Shown: one piece after another, positions 56,301 to 63,764 of the stretch
Position numbering within the stretch: the first letter of the stretch is position 1
Layout: every line of letters begins with the position of its first letter
Origin: Verrucomicrobiota bacterium
GTDB taxonomy: Bacteria; Verrucomicrobiota; Verrucomicrobiia; Limisphaerales; UBA9464
Reading direction: 5' to 3'
DNA: 64,000 nucleotides
Assembly: GCA_947454705.1 (NCBI GenBank)
Contig: CANGKZ010000009.1
Span: forward strand, 101,811 to 165,810
Made by a program: the position numbers and the translations under genes
Notes under the pieces: generated by a model
Databases searched by the model: none
What the model saw: only the letters and a program-made list of their open reading frames with translations
Told to the model about the DNA's origin: nothing

Positions 56301-56985
56301 CGCGTTCGTCGCAGTTCCTGCGGCGAACTTCACCGCCAACGGCTACGGCACCGTCAAGGTCGTCGGCAATGGCGTGCTGAAGGATCAGCTCGCGTTCATC
56401 AACGACTCCCCGGGCTACGCCTCGGGCACGTTCATCACCAGCACGGCCCTCCTCGGTTCCTTCAAGACCGGCGACAAGATCGTGATTCAGTTCCTCGGCG
56501 CTTGGGATGACTGCTCGGGCGCGAGCAAGCCAAGCTGGGCCATCAAGAGCTTCGCGCTCTCGTACAGCTCTGCTCCGACCGCGGTGACCTTCGCCTCCGA
56601 AGCCACCGTCACCCGCCAGGGAACTCCGGTTGGATTCACCTACCAATGGCAGCGGAATGACGGAACCGGCTTCGTGGACATCGCCGGTGCCACTTCCGCA
56701 TCGTACCGTTTCTTCCCCACCGTGGCCGCTGACTTCAGCGCGACCTACCGCGTGTTGGTGGGAGTTCCGGGCAACTACGTCTCAAGCACGATCGTCAAGG
56801 TCGTGACTCCGGATGCAAACCCGACGCTGTCGATCTCCTCGGCCGGCGGCAAGGTGACCATCACCTACACGGGCACGCTTCAATCCTCGCCCACCGTGAA
56901 CGGCACCTACACGGCCGTTGCTGGAGCGACCAGTCCGTACGTGCCTACCGTGACCGGCACGGTCTTCTACCGCAGCTCGAAGTAA
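53347..56985 (+). CDS. Very large secreted LamG/Ig/PA14 adhesin-like protein
   Basis: The protein has 1212 residues with a signal peptide (FASLLAVVLCAKSTALADYP). Domains in order: LamG-like 1 (about 25-255, VAYWRLGETIQPPAADSSAN to FWWNGSADEYALYKTALSEA), LamG-like 2 (about 275-490, PLVYYRFNEGAYTAPTTLPV to GNIDEVAVFGKALTPAQVQS), an Ig-like domain (about 500-575, YQWRKDGKDLTGKTSATLVL), a SbsA-like Ig segment (about 590-695), PA14 (about 700-860, GQIRFEHYDNLGQASDDAIT, SGDYYFFVASDDASRVYLSK), a MAM/CUB-like beta region and a final Ig. The C-terminus QSSPTVNGTYTAVAGATSPY then VFYRSSK resembles the end of many verrucomicrobial surface proteins. Codon use is unusually C-ending, which suggests high expression. 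Confidence 0.9.
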   Translation: MKRQILKFASLLAVVLCAKSTALADYPSTVSGLNPVAYWRLGETIQPPAADSSANLGSLGDAAVAYYLGASSHPATGALTGRPDSAVAFDATANTFAFVPYNPDMHVAAPFTAEVWLNPGVEHAAGSGTLTCAISSGQFASPRTGWLIYQSETGWNLRMYNNNGTATSLNITGGGAPTAGLWYHLVVVYDGTTAKLYVNGTKAAEGNPSSYVPGASGGFAIGGRADSSFWWNGSADEYALYKTALSEADIKAHYANATSASPTATYQSLVLAGSPLVYYRFNEGAYTAPTTLPVAVATGSGGTSLNGSYNAGMKVGVAGPQPPTYSGFEASNLGPAFNGSAGFVGTPYTLNDLTEFSVAGWIKRGKIHTGRGGYFGQNNLLEFGDADAGANIELWVDARGANIKAPYPFKDDEWGLFVITADANSTVLYANGKEIGRLNGALDSYKSSAFNFNIGGGGIFNDTGDYFKGNIDEVAVFGKALTPAQVQSLYFSANIAPVIATQPVLPSRPVYAGNTITLSVAASGTPTLAYQWRKDGKDLTGKTSATLVLTAVTAADAGAYDVVVSNSYGSTPSSKVTVAVLPADGVAPVVQYAAGLGSLDKARLWFSKSLDAATAQNAANYKIAGLTVTAATLAGAPGTVGDNIVDLTTTKQAPGQTYTVTITGVKDQMLPASTITANSTVTFGSWVLVPGQIRFEHYDNLGQASDDAITASLADPRVIAGTPTTLGVLNGKFDTRTVFPDDSHENYLARMTGFITPTESGDYYFFVASDDASRVYLSKDETAPNPATDTPIVNEPGCCGSFFEPESGDPATTATPISLVAGKKYAVLALLKEAGGGDWLKLAWRKTTDGTASADLLPIDGKFLSTYLDPNAEIAFKTQPVNQEALPPSTSINFANLSFAANDAGFVVTNTVPEVPGPWIYDGANGAWSADGSESGCGGPFNSRLTSKEFVVPVDQAVTLNFSHKYSFEGGAFDGGQVLISTNGSAFVAVPAANFTANGYGTVKVVGNGVLKDQLAFINDSPGYASGTFITSTALLGSFKTGDKIVIQFLGAWDDCSGASKPSWAIKSFALSYSSAPTAVTFASEATVTRQGTPVGFTYQWQRNDGTGFVDIAGATSASYRFFPTVAADFSATYRVLVGVPGNYVSSTIVKVVTPDANPTLSISSAGGKVTITYTGTLQSSPTVNGTYTAVAGATSPYVPTVTGTVFYRSSK

Positions 56986-57014
56986 TCGAGCCCAGCGGAC
57001 TGAAATCATTCACG

Positions 57015-57050
57015 AAGGCCGGGGAGCTGCGTCTCCCCGGCCTTTTTGTT
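57015..57050 (+). terminator. Strong rho-independent terminator of the adhesin-like gene
   Basis: The perfect arms AAGGCCGGGGAG and CTCCCCGGCCTT with a six-base loop are followed by a T run (tttttgtttt). It lies 30 bases after the stop. Confidence 0.93.
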
Positions 57051-57080
57051 TTCAAACTTCGAACTTTGGACTTCTCCCGT

Positions 57081-57110
57081 ATGGAGTCCCGCGTTCACGC
57101 GGCTCTGGGG
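57081..57110 (+). repeat. Fragment of the composite intergenic repeat
   Basis: The sequence atggagtcccgcgttcacgc followed by ggctctgggg matches the start of the 125-base unit (ggagtaccgcgtttacgcgg). Only the first 30 bases are present. Confidence 0.6.
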
Positions 57111-57174
57111 ATACGTTGAGCCGAGGTGGACCTGAAACCACAAGTTTAGGACCGAAAAAACGAAGCCACCCGTC

Positions 57175-57227
57175 CATTTTGGAGTGCGGTGGCAGAGCGC
57201 AGCGTCGACACCGCTTTCGAGTCCGCA
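57175..57227 (+). repeat. REP-like palindromic repeat, subtype 2
   Basis: It is nearly identical to the copy at 48983 (cattttggagtgcggtggca, then agcgcagcgtcgacaccgct). It lies in the 386-base gap 56986-57371, which contains a terminator, this repeat and a composite-repeat fragment but no gene. Confidence 0.75.
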
Positions 57228-57371
57228 TGAGGTGATGAACCGACCGGCATCCTTCGCGCCATCGAGCGTCGTCCCATTCCTGCTTTCATGCCTTCCAAAT
57301 TCATCCCTTCAGGTGCTTTGGACTTTGGACTTTGAATTGGCCCCGCCCATCCGCCTCCCTACGATCATCCC

Positions 57372-58439
57372 ATGACGCTCCTTCGCCTCCTCCTTCTGAC
57401 GTCACTCGTCCTGGGCCACCTCGCTGCGGGCGAAATTCAACACGAGCGCCTCTTCGGCCCCGAGGTTCCTACCGGCGATTACAAGCACCCGGCCAGCGTC
57501 ACCGAACTGGCCAACGGCGATCTGTTCGTCGCGTTCTTCAGTGGCAAAGGCGAGTACAAGGACAACGCGGCGGCTGTCTTCGGTTCGCGGCTCAAGCTCG
57601 GATCCAAGCGATGGTCGAAGCCCGAGAAGATCGCCTCGAATCCGTTCTACGCCCTCGGCAATGCCATCCCGTGGCAGGCACCCGATGGCGTGGTGTGGTT
57701 GTTCTTCGTCACGCGTTACGGCGAGATCTGGGACAGCTCCCGCATCACTGCCAAGATTTCGCGCGATGGTGCGCGCACCTGGTCCGAGACGTTTGCCCTC
57801 ACCTTTGAAGCCGGCACCATGGTTCGCAATCGACCCATTGTGTTGCCCGATGGCGATTACCTGCTGCCGGTTTATCACGAGGTGGGCGACGATCCGGAAT
57901 CGGTGAGCAAGGACTGCACCTCGTTTTTCCTGCGGTACCATCCCGCCACCGGGAAGTGGACCGAGTCCAACCGGGTTCGCTCGCGTCTGGGCAACATCCA
58001 GCCCGCGCCCGCGGTGATCGATGGCAATCACCTGATCGCCTTTTGCCGTCGCGGCGGAAACTACGAAGGTCAACCCGACGGATGGTTGGTGCGCACTGAA
58101 TCCAAAGATGGCGGCAACACGTGGAGTCCCGGCATTGATTCCGAATTCCCGAACCCCAATGCCGCCGTGGATTTTCTCCGCCTTCAATCCGGGCATCATC
58201 TGCTGGTGTACAACCGTTCTTTCTCGGATCGCACGCCGCTCGCAGTGGCGCTCTCGCTGGATGGTGGAAAGACCTTCCCGCATCGACGCGACCTCCTCTC
58301 CGAACCCAAGGGCGACTACGGATATCCGACCGCGATCCAGACACGCGACGGAAGAATCCGGATCATCTTTACCTCCGACGGTCGAACCGTGGTCCGCCAA
58401 GCCAGCTTCACCGAGTCCGACCTGTTGCAGGCGAGGTGA
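57372..58439 (+). CDS. Secreted sialidase/BNR-repeat protein
   Basis: The protein has 355 residues with a signal peptide (LLRLLLLTSLVLGHLAAGEI). The propeller shows the family's opening (HPASVTELANGDLFVAFFSG) and Asp boxes: ISRDGARTWSE, ESKDGGNTWSPG and LSLDGGKTFPH. Other conserved parts are VRNRPIVLPDGDYLLPVYHE and CRRGGNYEGQPDGWLVRTES. This matches exo-alpha-sialidase-like or BNR_2 proteins of PVC bacteria, which release or bind glycan sugars outside the cell. The classic Arg triad of true sialidases could not be assigned with certainty, so specificity is open. A GTTGAANN repeat follows 30 bases after the stop. Confidence 0.85.
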   Translation: MTLLRLLLLTSLVLGHLAAGEIQHERLFGPEVPTGDYKHPASVTELANGDLFVAFFSGKGEYKDNAAAVFGSRLKLGSKRWSKPEKIASNPFYALGNAIPWQAPDGVVWLFFVTRYGEIWDSSRITAKISRDGARTWSETFALTFEAGTMVRNRPIVLPDGDYLLPVYHEVGDDPESVSKDCTSFFLRYHPATGKWTESNRVRSRLGNIQPAPAVIDGNHLIAFCRRGGNYEGQPDGWLVRTESKDGGNTWSPGIDSEFPNPNAAVDFLRLQSGHHLLVYNRSFSDRTPLAVALSLDGGKTFPHRRDLLSEPKGDYGYPTAIQTRDGRIRIIFTSDGRTVVRQASFTESDLLQAR

Positions 58440-58469
58440 GGTTCGTCCCTGGCCGGAACGTTGGGACGA

Positions 58470-58531
58470 GGTTGAAGGGTTGAACCTAGAAACGGCAGTT
58501 GAAGGGTTAAAAAGTTGAAGCGTTGAAGGGG
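58470..58531 (+). repeat. Tandem GTTGAANN octamer repeat
   Basis: This extended copy (ggttgaagggttgaacctag, aaacggcagttgaagggtta, then the usual end) lies 30 bases after the sialidase-like gene, in its sense direction. It abuts the composite repeat at 58553. Confidence 0.85.
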
Positions 58532-58552
58532 CGATGCGGCATGCTCCCACGT

Positions 58553-58733
58553 TCGGAGTACCGCGTTTACGCGGCTCTGCTGTTGGACGCGGGGCTATCG
58601 AAAGGTTAAAAATCAACCCGGCTGCATCCCTCGAGACACACCTCCCCGAACCATCTGAAGACGGGACTCCAAACCCCTGAGAAGACCCTCGCGCCAGCGT
58701 CGGAATCCCTTCAACCCTTCAACTGCAACTTCA
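58553..58733 (+). repeat. Composite intergenic repeat element, copy 2
   Basis: The order is the 125-base unit (ggagtaccgcgtttacgcgg to gaagacgggactccaaaccc), a linker (cgcgccagcgtcgg) and a reversed GTTGAANN block (cccttcaacccttcaactgc). With the forward block at 58470 it forms a large inverted structure. A second start of the unit (58741-58781, gcagtcccgcatttacgcgg) follows at once. The 366-base gap 58440-58805 has no gene. Confidence 0.85.
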
Positions 58734-58805
58734 CCCATTCGCAGTCCCGCATTTACGCGGCTCTGCTGTTGGATGTGGAGGGCGACGAAGCGATGGAGTT
58801 TGGCT

Positions 58806-59606
58806 TCAAAGCAGTCCCAAAATCCATCCTTCGCGCGACGCGATGAGCCGATCGTTCTTGTCCGATTGCGGTTGAAAGAACCCGGCCAGAGTTCCCTCCG
58901 AATCGCGTTCCTGCATCCATCGCGCCACCGAGTAGGCGTCGTGTTGGTCGGGGCTCCGGTTCTCCATGGGGAACGACTTGTTCCAAAGCGATGGATACAC
59001 CTCGGCGATCACCGATCGATGGGGCGGGGGAGCCCATCCGTCGAACGGCCAGAAGTGCACGCGGTCGCCGAGTTCGCGTCGGAGGAAACGCAACCAGGGA
59101 AGCCCGCTGTGGGTGGACTTCGCCACGCTACCCTGAACATCAAAATGGAACACCGACTTCGCGCGGCACCGTTCCTCGCACATCCGACGCCACCGGGAAT
59201 TTCCCGCGCGTTCGGCCCCGGCGCCCTGTGATCCGTCGCGAATTGAATCCACCGACAAGTGATCCTGATCGGTGGGCCAGTGCCGTTGGAAATCGTCGAG
59301 GAACGCCGGCCAATCCGATGGAAGCTGGTGGCGCTCGAAGTAACGCTGGGGAAACGAGAACGCGTGATCGATGCCCACCAGCGTGGGAGGACCATTTCTG
59401 ATCTCGGCGACCAACCATTCCGCAATGCCCCGACGTGACCAATACTTTCGACGGCCGGCCGGTGGCGTGATTTCCACGGGTGCGTGCGCCTGCGTGGGAG
59501 ACGCCGAATAAATGCGGAGCCCCTTCAAACTGGAGGTGGGCGTCCGAGCCCCGGAGTAATCGATCCCGACGTATCGTTCAAAACAGCGCATGCGCGGGCT
59601 GAACAT
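58806..59606 (-). CDS. DUF429-like RNase H-fold protein
   Basis: The protein has 266 residues (an ATG at 59591 would drop five). It opens RYVGIDYSGARTPTSSLKGL, the first acidic strand of RNase H-like folds, then LVGIDHAFSFPQRYFER with a second acid and HDAYSVARWMQERDSEGTLA near the C-terminus. This pattern fits the DUF429 group of predicted RNase H-like nucleases, but its biochemical role is not established. It is an isolated gene between two composite repeat copies, on the strand opposite to the sialidase-like gene. Flanking repeats suggest it is an accessory gene. Confidence 0.6.
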   Translation of the reverse strand: MFSPRMRCFERYVGIDYSGARTPTSSLKGLRIYSASPTQAHAPVEITPPAGRRKYWSRRGIAEWLVAEIRNGPPTLVGIDHAFSFPQRYFERHQLPSDWPAFLDDFQRHWPTDQDHLSVDSIRDGSQGAGAERAGNSRWRRMCEERCRAKSVFHFDVQGSVAKSTHSGLPWLRFLRRELGDRVHFWPFDGWAPPPHRSVIAEVYPSLWNKSFPMENRSPDQHDAYSVARWMQERDSEGTLAGFFQPQSDKNDRLIASREGWILGLL

Positions 59607-59648
59607 TCCGCGTCTCCTTCCGCGTGCAACCTGGAAGCTGTCTTCTCA

Positions 59649-59842
59649 CACGTTCGGAGTACCGCGTTTACGCGGCTCTGCTGTTGGACGCGGGGCTATC
59701 GAAAGGTTAAAAATCAACCCGGCTGCATCCCTCGAGACACACCTCCCCGAACCGTCTGAAGACGGGACTCCGAACCCATGAGAAACCCCTCGCGGCAGCG
59801 TCGAATTCCCCTTCAACGCTTCAACCTAGAAACGGCAGTTCA
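59649..59842 (+). repeat. Composite intergenic repeat element, copy 3
   Basis: The same three parts as copy 2: the 125-base unit (ggagtaccgcgtttacgcgg to gaagacgggactccgaaccc), the linker (tcgcggcagcgtcgaattcc) and a reversed GTTGAANN block (59808-59842). It differs from copy 2 at only a handful of positions in the 125-base unit. The 409-base gap 59607-60015 holds no gene. Confidence 0.85.
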
Positions 59843-59851
59843 AGAAGAGTT

Positions 59852-59999
59852 CAACCACAGAGGGACACGGATAAAGACAGATGGAAACGCGCGAAACGGA
59901 CGGATTCATGGATCACCCAGAAGGTGAAACCGTTTGAGACCTCTTGATTCACGCATCTCCCTATCTATCTGTGTGAATCTGTGTCCATCTGTGGTTTCA
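59852..59999. repeat. Inverted pair of accacagatggacacagat-type repeats
   Basis: The left arm at 59852-59885 (accacagagggacacggata) and the right arm at 59960-59999, whose reverse complement begins aaccacagatggacacagat, are inverted copies about 75 bases apart. The right arm runs straight into the octamer repeat at 59996. Confidence 0.65.
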
Positions 60000-60036
60000 A
60001 CTGCCGTTTCTAGGTTCAACTTTTCAACCCTTCCAC
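59996..60036 (-). repeat. Tandem GTTGAANN-type repeat overlapping a stop codon
   Basis: On the minus strand it reads gtggaagggttgaaaagttg then aacctagaaacggcagttga. The TGA inside this repeat (60016-60018) is the stop codon of the VF530 gene. Confidence 0.8.
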
Positions 60037-60351
60037 TCCTCCGGTCTCCTCGCGTGACTGCGCTTCCGTGGGGGCAGTCGGGAGCGACGCTGACGGCGAA
60101 GGCGAAGGCGACGGCCTCGGGCGCGCGCGACGGGCATCGGCCACGTACCACGCCTCGACCTTTTGCCGGGCCCACGGGGTCTTGCGCAGGAAGGTGAGGC
60201 TGGACTTCACCGACGGATTCATCTGGAAACACCGGATCGGAATCCGATCTCCCATCTCAGCCCAGCCGTAGCGCTCCACCAACTGGTTGAGAATGGTTTC
60301 CAAGGTGATTCCGTGAAGCGGATCGCGTGGATGGGAAGCGGGCGTGGTCAT
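60016..60351 (-). CDS. VF530 family DNA-binding protein
   Basis: From ATG 60351 the protein has 111 residues. The core [20 protein letters not shown], then [20 protein letters not shown] and [14 protein letters not shown], is a textbook VF530 (DUF2132) domain, a small helical DNA-binding fold. After it, a Ser-Pro repeat tail (SPSPSPSAS) and a terminal EGLKS are unlike the usual family; the last codons and the stop come from a GTTGAANN repeat, so the natural C-terminus was probably altered by repeat insertion. The target DNA is unknown. Confidence 0.85.
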   Translation of the reverse strand: MTTPASHPRDPLHGITLETILNQLVERYGWAEMGDRIPIRCFQMNPSVKSSLTFLRKTPWARQKVEAWYVADARRARPRPSPSPSPSASLPTAPTEAQSREETGGVEGLKS

Positions 60352-60435
60352 GTGAGTGTCTTCGACCGATGAGTGAACCTGGTTCGTTCGAGTGTCGGCA
60401 TCGGAACCCAATCGCGGACCGCTGCCTCGGTCGAA

Positions 60436-61248
60436 TCAATTTTGAGCGGAAAGCCGCAATCGATCGTGCGCCGCCTTTGCGGCAGATGCCAGATCGGCAT
60501 CCGCGTCCGGATTCGGATTCGATTCCAACCGGGTGAGGTACTGCAAAAGCCGGTCACCGCCTGGGCCGCAGTAGTAGGGCAAATGATGGTAAGTTCGGAC
60601 GTCGCGGGGCTGTTGCTCCATCAGGGCTTGAGGCGTCGGCATACCCGCCGATGCCGTGGGTGCAATTTGACGCAATCTGTCGGTCGCCGCCTTGAGGGTT
60701 TCGGTTTCCCAAGATGACAAACTAAGCAGCAGCAGTTCCAAAGCATCACGTCGTTCGCCGGAAATGCGCCAAACCGCGTGGGCCGCGTGCTGAGCCACCG
60801 TGCGTCCGGGGTCACGCAACCGACCGCGAAGCGCCGGCAATGCGTCCTTGGCTGCGGGACCGAGGCCGGCCAAAGCACGGACGCAATCCACCCGGATCCA
60901 GGGAGAGCCGTTGGTCAGACCGGCGGCGAAGGCGGCAATGGTGTTCGAATTCGAATGGGAAGGCCGCTCCGGATCCCGACCCACGCGTGTCGCAGCCGTG
61001 CTGATGATTGGACACCAAATCTCCCTGGCCCCGGCGGCCCTGATGTCGCAGGCCGTGCGAACCACTTCTGGGAACGAATCGCCCCAATCTCCAACCGCGA
61101 CAATGGCTGCCGAGGCCTTTCTTGCGGCGGCCATTTTAAGCACAGGATCGGGAACCTGCCGTTGCAGCCACGGCGGCATGCGTTGGCGCCAATCCATCAC
61201 CTGCCGATCGAATGGAGTGAGTGTTGAGTTGGTCAGGAAGCGGAACAA
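60436..61248 (-). CDS. HEAT-repeat protein, N-terminus uncertain
   Basis: The frame from a TTG at 61248 gives 270 residues with HEAT-like repeats (WIRVDCVRALAGLGPAAKDA, ALPALRGRLRDPGRTVAQHA, LLLSLSSWETETLKAATDRL). The frame stays open upstream to 61539 and encodes a plausible membrane helix (VGSLWGLGVVVALSLALALA), but no ATG, GTG or TTG occurs in that extension. A real N-terminus may therefore have been lost or shifted into another frame. The C-terminus is Asp/Ala-rich. Probable role: protein-protein contacts at the membrane. Whether it is functional is unclear. Confidence 0.55.
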   Translation of the reverse strand: MFRFLTNSTLTPFDRQVMDWRQRMPPWLQRQVPDPVLKMAAARKASAAIVAVGDWGDSFPEVVRTACDIRAAGAREIWCPIISTAATRVGRDPERPSHSNSNTIAAFAAGLTNGSPWIRVDCVRALAGLGPAAKDALPALRGRLRDPGRTVAQHAAHAVWRISGERRDALELLLLSLSSWETETLKAATDRLRQIAPTASAGMPTPQALMEQQPRDVRTYHHLPYYCGPGGDRLLQYLTRLESNPNPDADADLASAAKAAHDRLRLSAQN

Positions 61249-61717
61249 CTCGGGAAGGGCCGTAGCATCCAGTTGCTTTAGCTTGGATGCGGCCTTGGCG
61301 TCTCCACTCGCGGCAGCCCAAACCCACTGGCCAATCGATGGTTTGCGCGCCCGCGCGAGGGCGTCCGCAAGGGCAAGCGCAAGCGCGAGTGAGAGCGCAA
61401 CGACAACACCGAGTCCCCAAAGTGATCCGACCCCCGCGAGCCACGCATTCCCGGGATGTTGAAGCCTCCGGGAGGATTCCGATGCAACTTGCTGTTTCGG
61501 GAGCTGCGCGATGAATGCCCGACGAACCCCGTCCCTTCGCTATTCGTTTCGGGATTCAGCATTCGAACCTCATCACCTCTTCTGCGCAGTCCGCGTTCCG
61601 TTGCATCCATCCACAGCGTCAACTGCCGCTTTAAGATGGAAGCGCCTGTGGATGTGGAGGGTGAGCGCTGAGTTCCTTGTCGACGATGCCGTCCGCAATT
61701 CGGGACCCGTTGATTGC

Positions 61718-63187
61718 TCAGGGTTCCTTGCGGTTGGCGGACTCGAATTCGGAGCGGCCCAGCCAGTAGCAGGCGAGGGGAGCCGGGATTTTGAGGAAGC
61801 GTGCCGTGGAACCATCGCGTTCGACGTCAATGCTCTGAAAGTCGGTGATTTCCCGGGTGATGACGTAGCCGCGTTCCACTTGGTTCTCAGCGCAGAAGTA
61901 GACCATGCCTTTCAGGTCGCTGAGTCCGGTGTGCTCGGGTGATCGGTGCTTCACCTCAAACGGAACCAGTCTCCCACCCACCTCGGCGATGATGTCCACT
62001 TCGCGGTCCTGTTTTCCGTGCCAGTAGGAGAATCGGACGCTTGTGTTGTAGTAGCGCGTGAAGACGTGCATTGAAGAATGCGGTCTCCACCGCCTTGGCG
62101 AGGGCATTGGGATCTTCGAGGAGCGCCTTGCCCTTCAAGAGTACCCCGGGCGCAATTGCTGGGTCTGCGAGATAGACCTTCGGCCGCGCCCGGAGGACTT
62201 GCTTGCCATATCCAAAGGGCATGAGCCGATAGATCAGGTGCGTGCTCTCCAGGAGGTCGATGAAGTTGGAAACGGTGGGACGCTTTAGCTCCAGCTTTGA
62301 GCAGAGCTCCTGGAGGTTCAGCATGCCTCCATCGTGGAGGCAGAGGTAGAGAAAGACCTGTTCCAATTCGAGGACCCGACGCACTCCGAAGAGGGCCGTC
62401 ATGTCCCGCTTGAGCACCTTATCGACGATGTCTTCGCGAAGAAGTTTTTGAGCCAGCGGGATGCTTTCCACCAGGGCGCTCTGGGGAAAGCCGCCCCGGA
62501 GGAGGTATTCGTGGAACAGTCCGACCAAGGGACGAGCCTCTTCGCTGCATCGCGCGAACTGCTGTGGCTTCCACTCGAACAGTTCCAGAAGGGTTCCCAC
62601 TGCGGGAAGGGGCGGCGCCGCGATCTTTCGGATTTGCAGGTACTCGTAGAAGGAAAGGGTCTCCAACCGGATCGTTTGCCAGCGCCCTACTCCCTACTCC
62701 TGCACGTCAGTCACCAGAGGCGTCGCAGAGCCGGTCACGGCGATGCGACGGCGTTTGTCGAAGTCCACCTGATGTTTGATCCATGTCTGCCAGTCCTTGG
62801 CGACCTGGATTTCATCGAGGAACAGGTATTCCGGCCCCTCCCTGGCCGGCTCAAATTCCCGCCAAAGTTTCAGCAACGCATCGAGACCGATGAGCTTCAG
62901 GAGGGGGTGGTCAAATGTGGCGTAGAGGATGTTGGTCGGCGCGACACCTCGGTTGAGCAGCTCCTCGATCGCCTGAAGATACAGCGTGGTTTTCCCACTT
63001 GGCGTGCGCCGCTGAGCAGCAAGGCTCGGCCCGCAGGCGGGTTCTCCGCCCACGAGGAGATCTCTCGGAAAACCGCCCTTCGCCAGGAGGGAAGGTCCGG
63101 AAACCGGCCACCGGACCACCAAGGATTGTACTGTCGGAGGACGCCGAAAAGTTCGGTCGTGAACCAATCACGGCCAAAATCAAACAA
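61718..63187 (-). pseudogene. Broken AAA_14/DUF4143 ATPase gene
   Basis: Reading three frames together restores one protein: an N-terminal MFDFGRDWFTTELFGVLRQY segment, a Walker A at LLLSGARQVGK joined after a one-base loss to TTLYLQAIEELLNRG, a Walker B region in PEYLFLDEIQVAKDWQTW, sensor-like RRIAVTGSA, then TLSFYEYLQIRKI and the DUF4143 part ending in DREVDIIAEVGGRLVPFEVK. Lesions: a lost base in the T run at 62990-62993 inside the Walker A, an in-frame TAG at 62694-62696, and an added base near 62071. Intact relatives are ATPases of the AAA_14/DUF4143 group, often linked with mobile DNA or toxin-antitoxin-like regions. The gene cannot make a full product unless these are sequencing errors. 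Confidence 0.8.
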
Positions 63188-63497
63188 TGGATGTCATTTA
63201 GTGCAGGTATACTTTAACTCAATGGAGCTTGGTGTGAGTTTGGAGGTCGATTGGGCTCAATTCGAGTCACTTGCCGTCCGGCGCCGACAAGCAGGTCTTT
63301 GAGGCTCTTCCTGGAGGTGGGGCGAGTCGAGGCGGCCGTTGGCGGTGAGGACTTGGGCGACGCCGACGGCGGTTGAGGATGGGGCGGGGAAGGCGTAGTT
63401 CTGGGTGCCTCGATTGACCTTGCCCGCTTCCTTCGACACGCCGTTCTTCACCAGGGCCCGGCGGAGTTCGATGAGGTGAGGTTCAGGTGGCAGGATG

Positions 63498-63575
63498 GCG
63501 CCCTTTCCAGCAGCTGAGCCGCGTAACTGCATTACTCCGAACGAGTGAGGAACTCCGCAGCCTAAAACCCGCAGC
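63498..63575 (-). repeat. Divergent fragment of the composite repeat
   Basis: The stretch with cagctgagccgcgtaactgc, attactccgaacgagtgagg and aactccgcagcctaaa matches, with about 20% mismatch, the flank seen at 24341-24400. It lies in a region otherwise without a supported gene (63188-63764). A 125-codon minus-strand open frame over it is not believed. Confidence 0.55.
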
Positions 63576-63764
63576 ACAATCCTCGTACGCCATCGGTTGT
63601 ACGAAGTGCCTTCGATTTTATCCTCACCAGCCAATTTCTCGGGAGGTTTGCGCCAAATAGTTTCCTCGGTGGCGTTACATCCTCAGCGAAGGTTCTCCCA
63701 CTTTTTCTGCCTTGGTATCTGGCTCGGTTGTTGATAAAGTAAGCCGACTTCCCGAGAACAGACT

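Noticed and set aside
53140..56646. A 1168-codon open frame on the minus strand, opposite the large adhesin-like gene
   Set aside because: It is a shadow of the strong C-ending codon bias on the plus strand. Its translation is Gly/Val/Glu/Arg-rich without domains or a signal peptide.
63257..63634. A 125-codon minus-strand frame near the right end
   Set aside because: Part of its translation is simply the composite repeat read through, and the rest matches nothing I recognise.
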